The notes under the pieces were generated by a model that was not told the origin of the DNA, did not search any database, and saw only the letters and a list, made by a program, of their open reading frames with translations. Positions 1 to 8,452 of a DNA stretch of 64,000 nt are shown in pieces (the first letter of the stretch is position 1; every line of letters begins with the position of its first letter). The translations under genes were made by a program, and so were the position numbers. This DNA is from Leptospirillum sp. GTDB lineage: Bacteria > Nitrospirota > Leptospirillia > Leptospirillales > Leptospirillaceae. The DNA lies in the NCBI GenBank assembly GCA_027315205.1, contig DAHUYM010000003.1:62001-126000 (forward strand), in the 5' to 3' direction.

Positions 1-1157
1 GTCACCCTCCGGATCTCCCTGTCCATTGCAATCATCCCGTGCACTCTTCCGGTTCCGTCGACTCTCGGATCGATCGGCAGGATGGGGTAGAGGGCCTGGA
101 CAAAAACGACCAGAACCATCAACCCCCCGATCGCCGCACTCCCCAGGGTCAGACGTCTCCAGTATGCGCTCCGTTCGAAATTCTCCGAAAGGAAAATCCC
201 TGCCAGGACGAATGCCGTAAGATACCCTTCGACCGGCCAGTTCGCTTCGACCTTGGCCTTGAAGCTCGAATAGGCAAAAAAAAGAAGGACGGGGTACGAA
301 GTCACCCATAGAAGGGTCTGTCCTGGGGATCGGGATCGCCAGATCATTGGCAGAGCGACGATTCCGGCCCAGAGGACGATCAGGTAGATCCCGGGACTGA
401 TGACAAGGAGCTGGCCTCCCAGGTATTCGAGAAATGTGGAAAAAGGGGTGGCCTGATGGGCCTCCATTCCGTGATGCCACTGGAAGAGAAACGAAACCCA
501 GTGATGTTCCCTGTTCCAGAGAATGTCCGGAAGAAAAATCAGGATGGACAAAACAAGCGCGATCCAGAGGACCGGACGTTTCAGCCAGTGCCGTTTTTCT
601 GGAACGAGCAGAAGATAGAGAAGGAGGAGAGGTCCGAGGAGCACCATCGTGTATTTGGTCATGAGTCCAAGGCCAAAGAAGACCCCGGCCACCAATATCC
701 AGATTCCGCTTTCTTTCTGGATCCCCTGGTAAAAAGCCCAGACGGTGGCGAGATAGAAAAGAACCTGGGGCGTATCGGGAGTCAGGAGAAATCCCCCGGC
801 CGCAAACAGGATATTGGCATTGACCAGGACAACCGTCCAGAAGCCGGCCCAGCGATCCCGTCCGATCGATTTCGCCAGCTGGTAGAGGAGAAAGGACAGG
901 ATGACGCCGGAAAGGAGGGGAAGGATGCGTATTGCCAGCCGGTTGACCCCGAAAAGATGGGTTGTCGCCCAAAGGATCCAGCCGGTAAAGGGAGGGTGGT
1001 CGAAGTATCCCATCGCGGGGTGCAGGGACCAGGTCCAGTAATAGGCTTCATCCGCGGCGAGTTCCGTGGTGAAAGCCAGTATGGTGTGGATGGCGAGCCC
1101 GGCCACCGCGACAAGGATGGCGAGGTTCCCGGGTTGTTTTCTCAAAAGGCGGTTCAC
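1..1157 (-). CDS. GT39/ArnT-like membrane glycosyltransferase (3' end off window)
   Basis: Polytopic inner-membrane protein of the PMT_2/ArnT class, which transfers a sugar from a polyprenyl-phosphate donor to lipid or protein on the periplasmic side. The visible ~385 residues begin with a membrane segment, followed by the family's first-loop motif: an acidic pair near residues 36-37 in DEAYYWTW, then GYFDHPP. Several further hydrophobic helices follow. The GTG start shares bases with the TGA of the upstream DPM1-like gene (GTGA overlap), so the two are probably translationally coupled. This pairing fits a synthase that makes polyprenyl-P-hexose and a transferase that uses it. The C-terminus lies beyond base 1. 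The sugar and acceptor cannot be read from the sequence. Confidence 0.85.
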   Translation of the reverse strand, partial: MNRLLRKQPGNLAILVAVAGLAIHTILAFTTELAADEAYYWTWSLHPAMGYFDHPPFTGWILWATTHLFGVNRLAIRILPLLSGVILSFLLYQLAKSIGRDRWAGFWTVVLVNANILFAAGGFLLTPDTPQVLFYLATVWAFYQGIQKESGIWILVAGVFFGLGLMTKYTMVLLGPLLLLYLLLVPEKRHWLKRPVLWIALVLSILIFLPDILWNREHHWVSFLFQWHHGMEAHQATPFSTFLEYLGGQLLVISPGIYLIVLWAGIVALPMIWRSRSPGQTLLWVTSYPVLLFFAYSSFKAKVEANWPVEGYLTAFVLAGIFLSENFERSAYWRRLTLGSAAIGGLMVLVVFVQALYPILPIDPRVDGTGRVHGMIAMDREIRRV

Positions 1158-1954
1158 ACGAACGTTCCTGACCGGTAGCTCTTGCGGAACAGAAGCATCT
1201 TCTTGAGGCTGTCTCGCAGGATTTTGCCGTTCAGGGTGGATTGGCCCAGGATCCTGTCGCGAAAGGTGATCGGAATTTCCCTCAGACGGTAACCCCGTAG
1301 ACACAGAATATAGAGAATCTCCTGAAGGACGGACGGGCCCCGGCTCACAAGTCGGTTCCACGGGATGGTTTTCAGGACCTCGTTTCTGAAAATGCGGAAG
1401 CCCGACGTGATATCCCGGTATTTCATTCCGAGGACGATCCGGATATAGATGTTCGCCATCCGCGTCAGAAGAGTCCGGGAAAAAGGCCTGCCCTCCTCTT
1501 TCCCTCCGGGTACGAGTCGTGAGCCGATCACTCCGTCGTGCCCCAAGATTCCGGTCATCAACGCGGGAATGTCTTCCGGGGCATGAGAGCCGTCGGCATC
1601 CATTTCCCCGATGAAGGGAATCCCCATTTCGAGCGCTTTCTGGAACCCCTCGATACCCGAAGGACCCCTCCCCCGGTCGTGGAATCTGTGCAGGAGGTAG
1701 ACATGGGATTTATGGGTTTTCTGGTAGTTTTCGATGATGGCCCATGTTTTATCCGGAGAGTGGTCGTCGACCACGAGAACCCCATAATCCGGAGACAACG
1801 CGAGGATGCGCTCAATGAGGGGAACGATGTTCTCGGATTCGTTGTAGGTCGGGATGATCATCAGGAGCGTGAGCGGACCGTCGGGAACCTGGTGCGGTCC
1901 GGAAAAGACCGGTGAAGGTGCGGTCGATGCGTTTCGGTCAGACCTCTCGACCAA
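1154..1954 (-). CDS. GT2, polyprenyl-phosphate mannose/glucose synthase-like (DPM1 type)
   Basis: Cytoplasmic GT-A glycosyltransferase resembling dolichol-phosphate mannose synthase, which loads a hexose from a nucleotide sugar onto polyprenyl phosphate. Visible motifs are the N-terminal MIIPTYNE strand, VVDDHSPD, and the metal-binding MDADGSH with the downstream PEDIP, followed by SGFR and the C-terminal region of DPM1-like proteins. No C-terminal membrane helices are seen, so it is the single-domain form. The start is uncertain: TTG at 1954 has GGAG about nine bases upstream, whereas a TTG at 1972 would add six residues and overlap the upstream GT9 gene by 14 bases. The 3' end overlaps the adjacent GT39 gene, its likely user. 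Confidence 0.85.
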   Translation of the reverse strand: MVERSDRNASTAPSPVFSGPHQVPDGPLTLLMIIPTYNESENIVPLIERILALSPDYGVLVVDDHSPDKTWAIIENYQKTHKSHVYLLHRFHDRGRGPSGIEGFQKALEMGIPFIGEMDADGSHAPEDIPALMTGILGHDGVIGSRLVPGGKEEGRPFSRTLLTRMANIYIRIVLGMKYRDITSGFRIFRNEVLKTIPWNRLVSRGPSVLQEILYILCLRGYRLREIPITFRDRILGQSTLNGKILRDSLKKMLLFRKSYRSGTFV

Positions 1955-1958
1955 TTCT

Positions 1959-3170
1959 TCAGGCTCCGACAAGACGGGATGCGGATAGTTGACGTCGGAC
2001 CGCCTGGAGAACCGTATCCGGGGTAATCAATTCCATGCAGGAAGGATGGATGTCGCAGGCCCGTCTGTAGCAGGGTGCGCATTCGATCTGGGTGATCACT
2101 TTCTCCCCTCTCCCGAACATTTCGATTTCGTGCGGTTGTGTTGACCCGAATATCGCGACGACTCTCGTCTTGACGGCAAGCCCCACGTGCATGCCCAGGG
2201 TGTCCCCCGTCACGAGAACACGACACAGGGCCGCAAGTGCGGAAAAAACACCCAGGGGATGATTCGTCCCGATGTCTTTCACGTAAGGGCTTCGAAAACT
2301 TCTGTGGAGATCCGAAACTCTCTTCGATTCACGGTCCCCCCCTAACAGGAGAACGGGAATTTTCTCCCGCTCGAGTTCGCGAATCAGATCGACGTAACCG
2401 AGAAAGGTCCAATCCTTGTTGACGAAAACCCCTCCCGCTCCCGTATTGATCCCGACGATCGGATCCCCGGGGGATAACCCTTGCTGGACCAAGAGGTTCC
2501 GTGCAGACTCCTGGTCGCTCCCGGAGAGATCAAGATGGTAATCGTCTATCCGGGGATCATAAGGAATTCGCACGGCTTCGGCAAGAAGATCAGGGTATGT
2601 TCTCCGGTTGACATGAAACTTGAGATGATTGTCGAGTCCCAGACGGTAATAAAGGGCCATCTCCGGATTAAGCGGGTAAACGGCGCCGTGCGGATTCATC
2701 CCCATTCCGCGTTTTTCCTTCGATCGTGCGATCATCGCAAGGGCCGCCATTTCCGGTTCCTTGTCGAGGGAAAACACCAGATCGAATTCCGTGACCTGGA
2801 GTTTTGCCAGAGTTTCGTGGGAAAAGGGCCATATCCTGTCGACAAGGGATCCTGGAACCAATGGCACCGCCGCGGGTGCCGTGATCCAGGTAATGTGGCT
2901 TTCCGGATAGGCCCTTTTGATCCCCCCCAGCAAGATTGTCGTCCGGAGGACATCCCCCAGCGCGCCTGTCTTGATGATCAGGATTCGGGTTCCCTGTGGC
3001 GAGTAATGGGGACATCCCGTACACTCGCGGACAAAAATGCAGGGCCTGTCCCCGATATAGTAACGACAGTCCAAGGCTACGGGGAAAGGCGGCAACCCCG
3101 ATTCGCGCGAAAAATCCCTCATCTCGGAAGGACCCGGGGTTCTTGGGGGATTGTTTGGTTGATCGGTCAT
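1959..3170 (-). CDS. GT9 heptosyltransferase-family protein
   Basis: GT-B glycosyltransferase of the ADP-heptose:LPS heptosyltransferase family, acting in the cytoplasm on the growing LPS core. The N-terminal IIKTGALGDVLRT loop carries the conserved Gly-Asp. The C-terminal half has a GDTLGMHVGLA nucleotide-binding segment, a variant of the usual GNDSGPMH. A four-cysteine stretch (CAPC, then two more Cys) follows near the C-terminus and recurs in other GT9 proteins of this window. Unusually, about 40 residues precede the Rossmann fold and contain another cysteine-rich patch (RYYIGDRPC, CTGCPHY). I chose ATG 3170, which overlaps the upstream stop as ATGA; an ATG at 3194 would add eight residues. 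The sugar specificity is unknown. Confidence 0.85.
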   Translation of the reverse strand: MTDQPNNPPRTPGPSEMRDFSRESGLPPFPVALDCRYYIGDRPCIFVRECTGCPHYSPQGTRILIIKTGALGDVLRTTILLGGIKRAYPESHITWITAPAAVPLVPGSLVDRIWPFSHETLAKLQVTEFDLVFSLDKEPEMAALAMIARSKEKRGMGMNPHGAVYPLNPEMALYYRLGLDNHLKFHVNRRTYPDLLAEAVRIPYDPRIDDYHLDLSGSDQESARNLLVQQGLSPGDPIVGINTGAGGVFVNKDWTFLGYVDLIRELEREKIPVLLLGGDRESKRVSDLHRSFRSPYVKDIGTNHPLGVFSALAALCRVLVTGDTLGMHVGLAVKTRVVAIFGSTQPHEIEMFGRGEKVITQIECAPCYRRACDIHPSCMELITPDTVLQAVRRQLSASRLVGA

Positions 3171-4855
3171 GACGTCCTCGGGATTTTCTTCCATGGTATT
3201 TTTTGAAAGCCGATGAGACGATAAATGTAAAATGTTCGCGCCAGGCGGCCCTTCCTGTAAATCGAAAATGGCTTTTCTGGAATGATCTCACGGAACGTAC
3301 CCGTTGGGTAGAGGGAGCGGGGATCTGTCGGGTATTTGTCTGTCGAAACGAAGAGACCGTTTTGTCCCAGGAACCGGGCAGGGTCTGTCCAGAAATCGAA
3401 CTGGTTCGCGCCGGGTTCGAGGCACAGGGTTCGATAGGGAGCCTTCATGTAAAACGCCAATTCGTCCGCCGTGTTGAAATGGTCCGAAACGAAAAAGGAT
3501 CCCGATACCAGGGGGGCCGGTTCGATGGAACGAATGTGGCGCGCCAGACGCTTGAACCCGAAGAGATCGTTCGTAATGTCGACCCAGCGGGGAACCGCTT
3601 TCGATTCGGAACGAATGTAGGGGAATCGATTTGTCAGGGCCACTTTATTGGGAAACGTCCCTGGAAGAGGTACGATCTGGAAAAAGAGCTGGAGAAGGAC
3701 TAAAGCCGATAAACTGAACCCGACAGCCATTCCCGCCCGGTTCCATTTTCGAATCTTTGACGAGCCTCCATTCCAGACCATCAGGGCCAGTGAGAGGACT
3801 CCGGCCAGGTATCCCATTGCCGGCCAATGCGGAAGAATCGGATGGAAGATTCCTATGAGATTGAAGAATCCGATGGGAAAGAGTCCGAACCACGACAGTA
3901 TGAGCCACCGTGTTCCCTGAACGGGGTCGGGCAACGAACCGGAACGGCGTGCGGAGTAGACCAGGGAGAGCAGGATCAACCCCCAGAGAATCGGCGATAC
4001 ATATCCGATCTGACCGAAAACCATTTGATAAAAGGGAACCCAATCAAATGACAGTCCTCCGATGCCGTGCTTTGCCTGAAAGAAAAAAGAAGCTCCCTGA
4101 TGTAGGTAATTCCAATAGAAAAGGGGCCATGCGACGACAAAACCGAGAGCCAATCCCAGCCACGGGGCGGTTTCGAAAAGGTATTTCCGCATCGGGCGCT
4201 GTGTCGACATGATCCCCGCCGTCATGAGCGGAAGCAGGATCGCATTGTACTTCGACAGGAGAGCAAGCCCGAAAACGGAGCCCATGAGACACCATGCAAT
4301 CCAGCGCTCGCTGGCGGTCTTGTCGGCAATCCTCGGTAAAATCGACAGGGTTAGGAAGAAATAGAGGAGCCAAAGGACCGACAGCGGATCATCGGGAATC
4401 ATGAGTGTCGACCCGAGTAACCCGAACAAGGGGACCGCATTCAGCAGAATAAGGACGAAAAGAACAAAAGTCCAGGAAGGTATGAACGACCAGGCACAGA
4501 ATCCCAGAAGGACGGAGGACACGGCAAACAACGTCGGGGCGAAGAACCGTACGGCAAACTCGGTATGGCCCCACCAGGCGAGGGATTTTCCGATCAGGAG
4601 ACCGATCATGAGGGGATGATCGAAAAAACTCAAATCGGGATGGACCGCGTACATGTAGTAATGGGCTTCATCGTTCCCCAGATTGAACCGGCCGATGAGC
4701 AATAGCCTGAGAATATACGGGATGAGCACAATGGCCACGACGCAGACCATCGCGAGTCCGGGATGCGATTTCAGGATTTCCTCAAGATTTCGCACGGTGC
4801 CGGATCGAACCGGAGGAGTCCCGCCGCTGCCTCCACGGAGTCCGGAAGCGGTCAA
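3167..4855 (-). CDS. GT39/ArnT-like membrane glycosyltransferase
   Basis: About 562 residues and roughly a dozen hydrophobic segments, of the PMT_2 type. The first periplasmic loop carries GNDEAHYY and FFDHPLMIG (acidic pair near residue 62), the catalytic signature of this family. It probably moves a sugar from a polyprenyl-phosphate carrier to an envelope lipid such as lipid A or core. The TTG at 4855 overlaps the TGA of the PAP2 gene (TTGA) and is preceded by an AGGGG ribosome-binding site, which makes it a better start than the in-frame ATG at 4894 lying inside the PAP2 gene. It is the second GT39 protein within 5 kb and is not a close copy of the first. The substrate is unassigned. Confidence 0.85.
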   Translation of the reverse strand: MTASGLRGGSGGTPPVRSGTVRNLEEILKSHPGLAMVCVVAIVLIPYILRLLLIGRFNLGNDEAHYYMYAVHPDLSFFDHPLMIGLLIGKSLAWWGHTEFAVRFFAPTLFAVSSVLLGFCAWSFIPSWTFVLFVLILLNAVPLFGLLGSTLMIPDDPLSVLWLLYFFLTLSILPRIADKTASERWIAWCLMGSVFGLALLSKYNAILLPLMTAGIMSTQRPMRKYLFETAPWLGLALGFVVAWPLFYWNYLHQGASFFFQAKHGIGGLSFDWVPFYQMVFGQIGYVSPILWGLILLSLVYSARRSGSLPDPVQGTRWLILSWFGLFPIGFFNLIGIFHPILPHWPAMGYLAGVLSLALMVWNGGSSKIRKWNRAGMAVGFSLSALVLLQLFFQIVPLPGTFPNKVALTNRFPYIRSESKAVPRWVDITNDLFGFKRLARHIRSIEPAPLVSGSFFVSDHFNTADELAFYMKAPYRTLCLEPGANQFDFWTDPARFLGQNGLFVSTDKYPTDPRSLYPTGTFREIIPEKPFSIYRKGRLARTFYIYRLIGFQKIPWKKIPRTS

Positions 4856-5403
4856 CGCAGGCCCCTGAATGGTGGGCACCGTTTGAGGAGCCATACGATG
4901 ACTGCACCGATCCCGATCCCGATCATGGCCCCGCCCAGGACGTCAAAGGGATAATGAACTCCGATATAGACACGGGAATATCCCACCATTCCCGCGAACA
5001 GATAGGAGAATGGAGCGGCTGCCGGATAGACAAGGCTCACGATCGTCGCTTCCGAAAAAATATTGACGGCATGGGACGATGGGAAGGAAAACGAGTTGGC
5101 ACAGCCTGTCAGAAGCCGTGAAGGATCGATTTCATGGCAGGGTCGGATCCGGTGAAAAAGTTCTTTGAGTACCCGGCTCGCCAGGGGATCCGAAATGGTG
5201 ATACCGACCAGGCAGGAAACAACAAGGAAACGCCCCCGTGTTCCATATCGGACCCAGAGAAAAACAGCGGCGACCCCGATCGCGAGAAAGAAATTCTCGG
5301 GTCTCGTGACGAACAGCATGAATGTGTTGAGCCACTGGGGATGCGGGGCGAAAAGAACGCTTTTGTAAATGGAGAAGTCGAGGGTGTGGAACCAGTCGGA
5401 CAA
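4852..5403 (-). CDS. PAP2-family membrane phosphatase
   Basis: Integral membrane acid phosphatase of the PAP2 type (183 residues). All three signature blocks are present: KELFHRIRP, FPSSHAV and SRVYIGVHYPFD, the last supplying the catalytic His/Asp. Family members dephosphorylate undecaprenyl diphosphate, lipid A phosphates or phosphatidylglycerol phosphate at the periplasmic face. Lying between cysE and an ArnT-like transferase, it could recycle the carrier lipid or trim lipid A. Neither role is proven. The start is TTG 5403 with only a weak ribosome-binding site. The 3' end overlaps the GT39 start by four bases. Confidence 0.85.
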   Translation of the reverse strand: MSDWFHTLDFSIYKSVLFAPHPQWLNTFMLFVTRPENFFLAIGVAAVFLWVRYGTRGRFLVVSCLVGITISDPLASRVLKELFHRIRPCHEIDPSRLLTGCANSFSFPSSHAVNIFSEATIVSLVYPAAAPFSYLFAGMVGYSRVYIGVHYPFDVLGGAMIGIGIGAVIVWLLKRCPPFRGLR

Positions 5404-5417
5404 GGGGACGATAGCCT

Positions 5418-6092
5418 CTATGGCTCGGATCGGCTTTTACGGGACGAATCGATTTCCTCACGAAGGTCGGAAATGATTTTTTCGAGGCTCTCAATCCGTT
5501 CGAGAAAAGGATCCGGCATGTCCTGATGATTCAGATAGGCTTCGGGATACCCTTCATCCTTCGTTCGGACGACACGCCCCGGTATCCCGACGACCGTGCA
5601 ATGGGCGGGTATCGATTGCAGGACGACGGCGTTGGCCCCGATACGTACCCCTTCACCAATGCGGATATTTCCGAGGATTTTTGCTCCGGCTCCGACCAGG
5701 ACATGGTCCCCGAGAGTCGGATGGCGTTTCTGTCCCCGGTCTTTTCCGTTTCCCGCAAGACTGACTCCCTGGAACAACGTGACGTCCAACCCGATCACGG
5801 CCGTCGCCCCGATGACGACCCCGACACCATGATCGATAAAGAACCCGGGGCCGATCGACGCGCCTGGATGGATTTCAATCCCCGTGAGGAACCGGGATAC
5901 GGCTGACAGCAGTCGGGCCACCAGTGGAAATCCCTCTCTGTGGATCCTATGGGCGATGCGGTGAAGGAGTATGGCGTGGAGCCCCGGGTAGGTCAGGATC
6001 ACTTCAATCTTCGAGCGCGCGGCGGGATCCCGTTCGAAGATCGCCTGAAAATCCCGTCTCACGGTTTTGAGAATTGACGTTCCTTCTTTCAT
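5418..6092 (-). CDS. cysE: Serine O-acetyltransferase
   Basis: CysE (224 residues) transfers acetyl from acetyl-CoA to serine, giving O-acetylserine for cysteine synthesis. The N-terminal helical part (RRDFQAIFERDPAARSKIEVILTYPGLHAILLHRIAH) is typical of the short bacterial form. The left-handed beta-helix hexapeptide repeats follow, with IDHGVGVVIGATAVIG and LAGNGKDRGQKRHPTLGDHVLVGAGAKILG carrying the active-site His residues. The tail (about 30 residues) is charged and probably coiled-coil. It lies directly downstream of ispDF, as in the Bacillus yacL-ispD-ispF-gltX-cysE order but without gltX. Confidence 0.93.
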   Translation of the reverse strand: MKEGTSILKTVRRDFQAIFERDPAARSKIEVILTYPGLHAILLHRIAHRIHREGFPLVARLLSAVSRFLTGIEIHPGASIGPGFFIDHGVGVVIGATAVIGLDVTLFQGVSLAGNGKDRGQKRHPTLGDHVLVGAGAKILGNIRIGEGVRIGANAVVLQSIPAHCTVVGIPGRVVRTKDEGYPEAYLNHQDMPDPFLERIESLEKIISDLREEIDSSRKSRSEP

Positions 6093-6137
6093 GAACCCGA
6101 TGCTCCCCTGTTTCGTACCCCGCGCCGCGCGTTCCGT

Positions 6138-7406
6138 TCAGACCTCGGGGACAAGTGTCGCGGTCGCCATCGCCCCCAGACCCTCTTCCCGACCCACGAA
6201 TCCGAGCTTTTCCGTTGTCGTGGCCTTGATGCTGATATCCGACGGAGATATTCCCAGGGCTTTGGCAAGAACATTTTGCATTTCCGTCACATGAGGAGAA
6301 ATTTTCGGACGCTCGGCCATGATTGTCAAATCGACCTGATAGGGTCGATATCCTTTCTCCCGGATCATCCCGACGACACGCTCGAGAAAGAAAAGGCTTT
6401 TCTGCCCCCGATAGCGTTCGTCGGACGGCGGAAAATGGCGTCCTATGTCTCCAAGGGCCAATCCTCCCAGAAGCGCGTCGCAGAGCGCATGGATCACGGC
6501 ATCGGCATCGGAATGACCGGCCAGCCCTTTCGAATGCGGGATGCGGACGCCTCCGAGCCACAATTCCCTGCCGCTTTCGAATGGATGGACATCGAATCCA
6601 TGTCCCGTCCGGGGCCATTTTGGGGTGTGGGAATACGGATTATCCATAAGATTTTTCTTCGAATCCCCCCCGGTATCGATGGTTCTCAAATAATCTTCCG
6701 CCCAGGAAAGGTCTTCGGGAGTCGTCACTTTCCGGTTCGATTCCTCTCCCTGAACCAGAACAACCGGGAATCCCGCCCAGCTTAAAAGGCCCGCTTCGTC
6801 CGTAAAATCCGGATCGCCGTTCGCTTCGGCCTTTTCGATCGCCTCCAGAAAAGAACGGACAGGAGCCCCTTGAGGTGTCTGGGCCCTGAAGACGCCTTCA
6901 CGATCCAGATGGGATTCCAGCACGGCAGGTTCAAAACTGGAACCCATTTTCCAGAGCGTATCGGGCGAGGATATGCCAACACCGAAGGCTTTCCCGGATT
7001 CCAGGGTTTCCGATATTCTTTCGAGGACGTTTCGGGTCAGGAATGGCCGGGCGGCATCATGAACCATGACGAAGGGAACGGCCGGAAATCGTCGCGCGAC
7101 AGCCCGGACTCCGATGGCTGCGGTATCCTGCCTCCGTCTTCCTCCGACAAAGGGAAACAGGCGACCGGACCGGGTATCCTCAGGAAAAAGGCGTATGAGG
7201 CAATCGGCGATCTCGGTAAAGAACGCTTCGGGCACACCCATTCCGACCACCTTGATCTCGGGCCAGCCGAGGAGTGTTCCTAGGGAATACGAAAAAAGGG
7301 GACGGCCGCCAATTTCCAGAAACTGTTTTGGGGTCTCAGTCCCCATCCTGACGCCTTTCCCTCCTGCCGCCAGGATCGCGGCGATCCCGGTACCCGAAGG
7401 ACTCAT
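6138..7406 (-). CDS. ispDF: Bifunctional IspD/IspF (MEP pathway)
   Basis: Fusion of 2-C-methyl-D-erythritol 4-phosphate cytidylyltransferase (residues ~1-245) and 2-C-methyl-D-erythritol 2,4-cyclodiphosphate synthase (~265-422). These are two non-consecutive steps of the MEP isoprenoid pathway, with IspE between them. IspD is shown by AAILAAGGKGVRMG, PKQFLEIGGRPL, VMVHDAARP and TDEAGLL. IspF is shown by GHGFDVHPF (Asp272, His274, zinc ligands), GHSDADAVIHALCDALLG and DIGRHFPPSD. The linker (DTGGDSKKNLMDNPYSHTPKWP) is short. The ATG overlaps the stop of the PIN/TRAM gene as ATGA. Fused IspDF is common in alpha- and epsilonproteobacteria and occurs elsewhere. Confidence 0.95.
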   Translation of the reverse strand: MSPSGTGIAAILAAGGKGVRMGTETPKQFLEIGGRPLFSYSLGTLLGWPEIKVVGMGVPEAFFTEIADCLIRLFPEDTRSGRLFPFVGGRRRQDTAAIGVRAVARRFPAVPFVMVHDAARPFLTRNVLERISETLESGKAFGVGISSPDTLWKMGSSFEPAVLESHLDREGVFRAQTPQGAPVRSFLEAIEKAEANGDPDFTDEAGLLSWAGFPVVLVQGEESNRKVTTPEDLSWAEDYLRTIDTGGDSKKNLMDNPYSHTPKWPRTGHGFDVHPFESGRELWLGGVRIPHSKGLAGHSDADAVIHALCDALLGGLALGDIGRHFPPSDERYRGQKSLFFLERVVGMIREKGYRPYQVDLTIMAERPKISPHVTEMQNVLAKALGISPSDISIKATTTEKLGFVGREEGLGAMATATLVPEV

Positions 7407-8452
7407 CGGTGTTCGTCTCCCCCCGGTTCGGATCCCTTTTCCCGGAATGCTTCTCCCTCTTCCTTTAGTTTCCCGAAAATCATGCGTCCTGCCGACGTCT
7501 GAAGCACCGATGTTACGATGACGTCGACGTTCTTTCCGATCAGCTTGCGGGCGTTGTCCACGACGATCATCGTTCCGTCGTCAAGATAGGCGATCGCCTG
7601 TCCGTATTCCTTCCCTTCCTTGACAAGATAGATTTTCATGACTTCGCCGGGCAGGACCACTGGCTTTACGGCATTGGCGAGATCGTTGATGTTCAGCACC
7701 CGGACGCCCTGGAGCTCCGCGACCTTGTTGAGGTTCAGATCGTTGGTGATGATCCTCGCCTTCATGCGCCGGGCCAGGGCGACAAGCTTGGCATCGACAT
7801 CCTTGATGTTCGGAAAGTCCTCGTCGGTGATATGGACCTGGATCTGGTTCATCGTCCGCATGCGCTGGAGGACATCGAGTCCCCTCCTGCCGCGCGCCCT
7901 TTTGAGACTGTCCGGGGAATCGGCGATGTACTGGAGTTCCAGGATGACAAACTGGGGAAGGTAGAAAATGCCTTCCAGGAATCCCGTCGCGCAGATATCG
8001 GCGATCCTTCCGTCGATGATCACGCTCGTATCGAGGATTTTCGGTGGTATCGCGCGATAGCCTTCGAGCCAGAACGACAGGATCGATCCCGCATGCTGGA
8101 ATTCACGGCCGGCGCGTATTCCCGTGACAAGCCCGAAATACCCCATGATCATCCCGACGAAAATGTCCATCGGGGCCGTTTGTTCCCGTGTCATGTGGAA
8201 CAGGGTGCCCGTCGAATAGGTCAGGAGCCCGCCCGCGATCAAGCCTCCGTAAAGGCCTACCAGCCCGCCCAGGATGATCCTGAGCGGGAATCGGCCGAAC
8301 AGATACTGGATCAGGATCGCGAATCCTCCGACGGCCATTCCGATACCGAGGCCCACCGGCCATGGTTCTCCCCGGATGATCGTAAACACATAGATTCCGG
8401 AGACGGCAGTTATGACCAGGAAAAGCATCTGCATGATCATGGAACGGTTCAT
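7403..8452 (-). CDS. PIN/TRAM-domain membrane protein (YacL-like)
   Basis: 349-residue protein with about four N-terminal membrane helices (residues ~1-110), then a PIN nuclease-like domain that starts at KILDTSVIIDGRI and retains acidic residues, including ITNDLNLN. A C-terminal TRAM-like RNA-binding domain follows (GQAIAYLDDGTMIVVDNA). This is the architecture of Bacillus YacL and of thermophile PIN/TRAM proteins; the cellular role is poorly known, presumably RNA-related. ATG 8452 forms an ATGA overlap with the upstream ligase gene. A longer reading upstream only shadows that gene. Order PIN/TRAM-ispD-ispF-cysE matches the Firmicutes operon. Confidence 0.9.
   Translation of the reverse strand: MNRSMIMQMLFLVITAVSGIYVFTIIRGEPWPVGLGIGMAVGGFAILIQYLFGRFPLRIILGGLVGLYGGLIAGGLLTYSTGTLFHMTREQTAPMDIFVGMIMGYFGLVTGIRAGREFQHAGSILSFWLEGYRAIPPKILDTSVIIDGRIADICATGFLEGIFYLPQFVILELQYIADSPDSLKRARGRRGLDVLQRMRTMNQIQVHITDEDFPNIKDVDAKLVALARRMKARIITNDLNLNKVAELQGVRVLNINDLANAVKPVVLPGEVMKIYLVKEGKEYGQAIAYLDDGTMIVVDNARKLIGKNVDVIVTSVLQTSAGRMIFGKLKEEGEAFREKGSEPGGDEHR

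Noticed and set aside
456-1178. Plus-strand 240-codon frame at the left end
   Set aside because: Opposite the GT39 gene, highly charged with no fold pattern; the minus strand has the membrane helices and family motifs.
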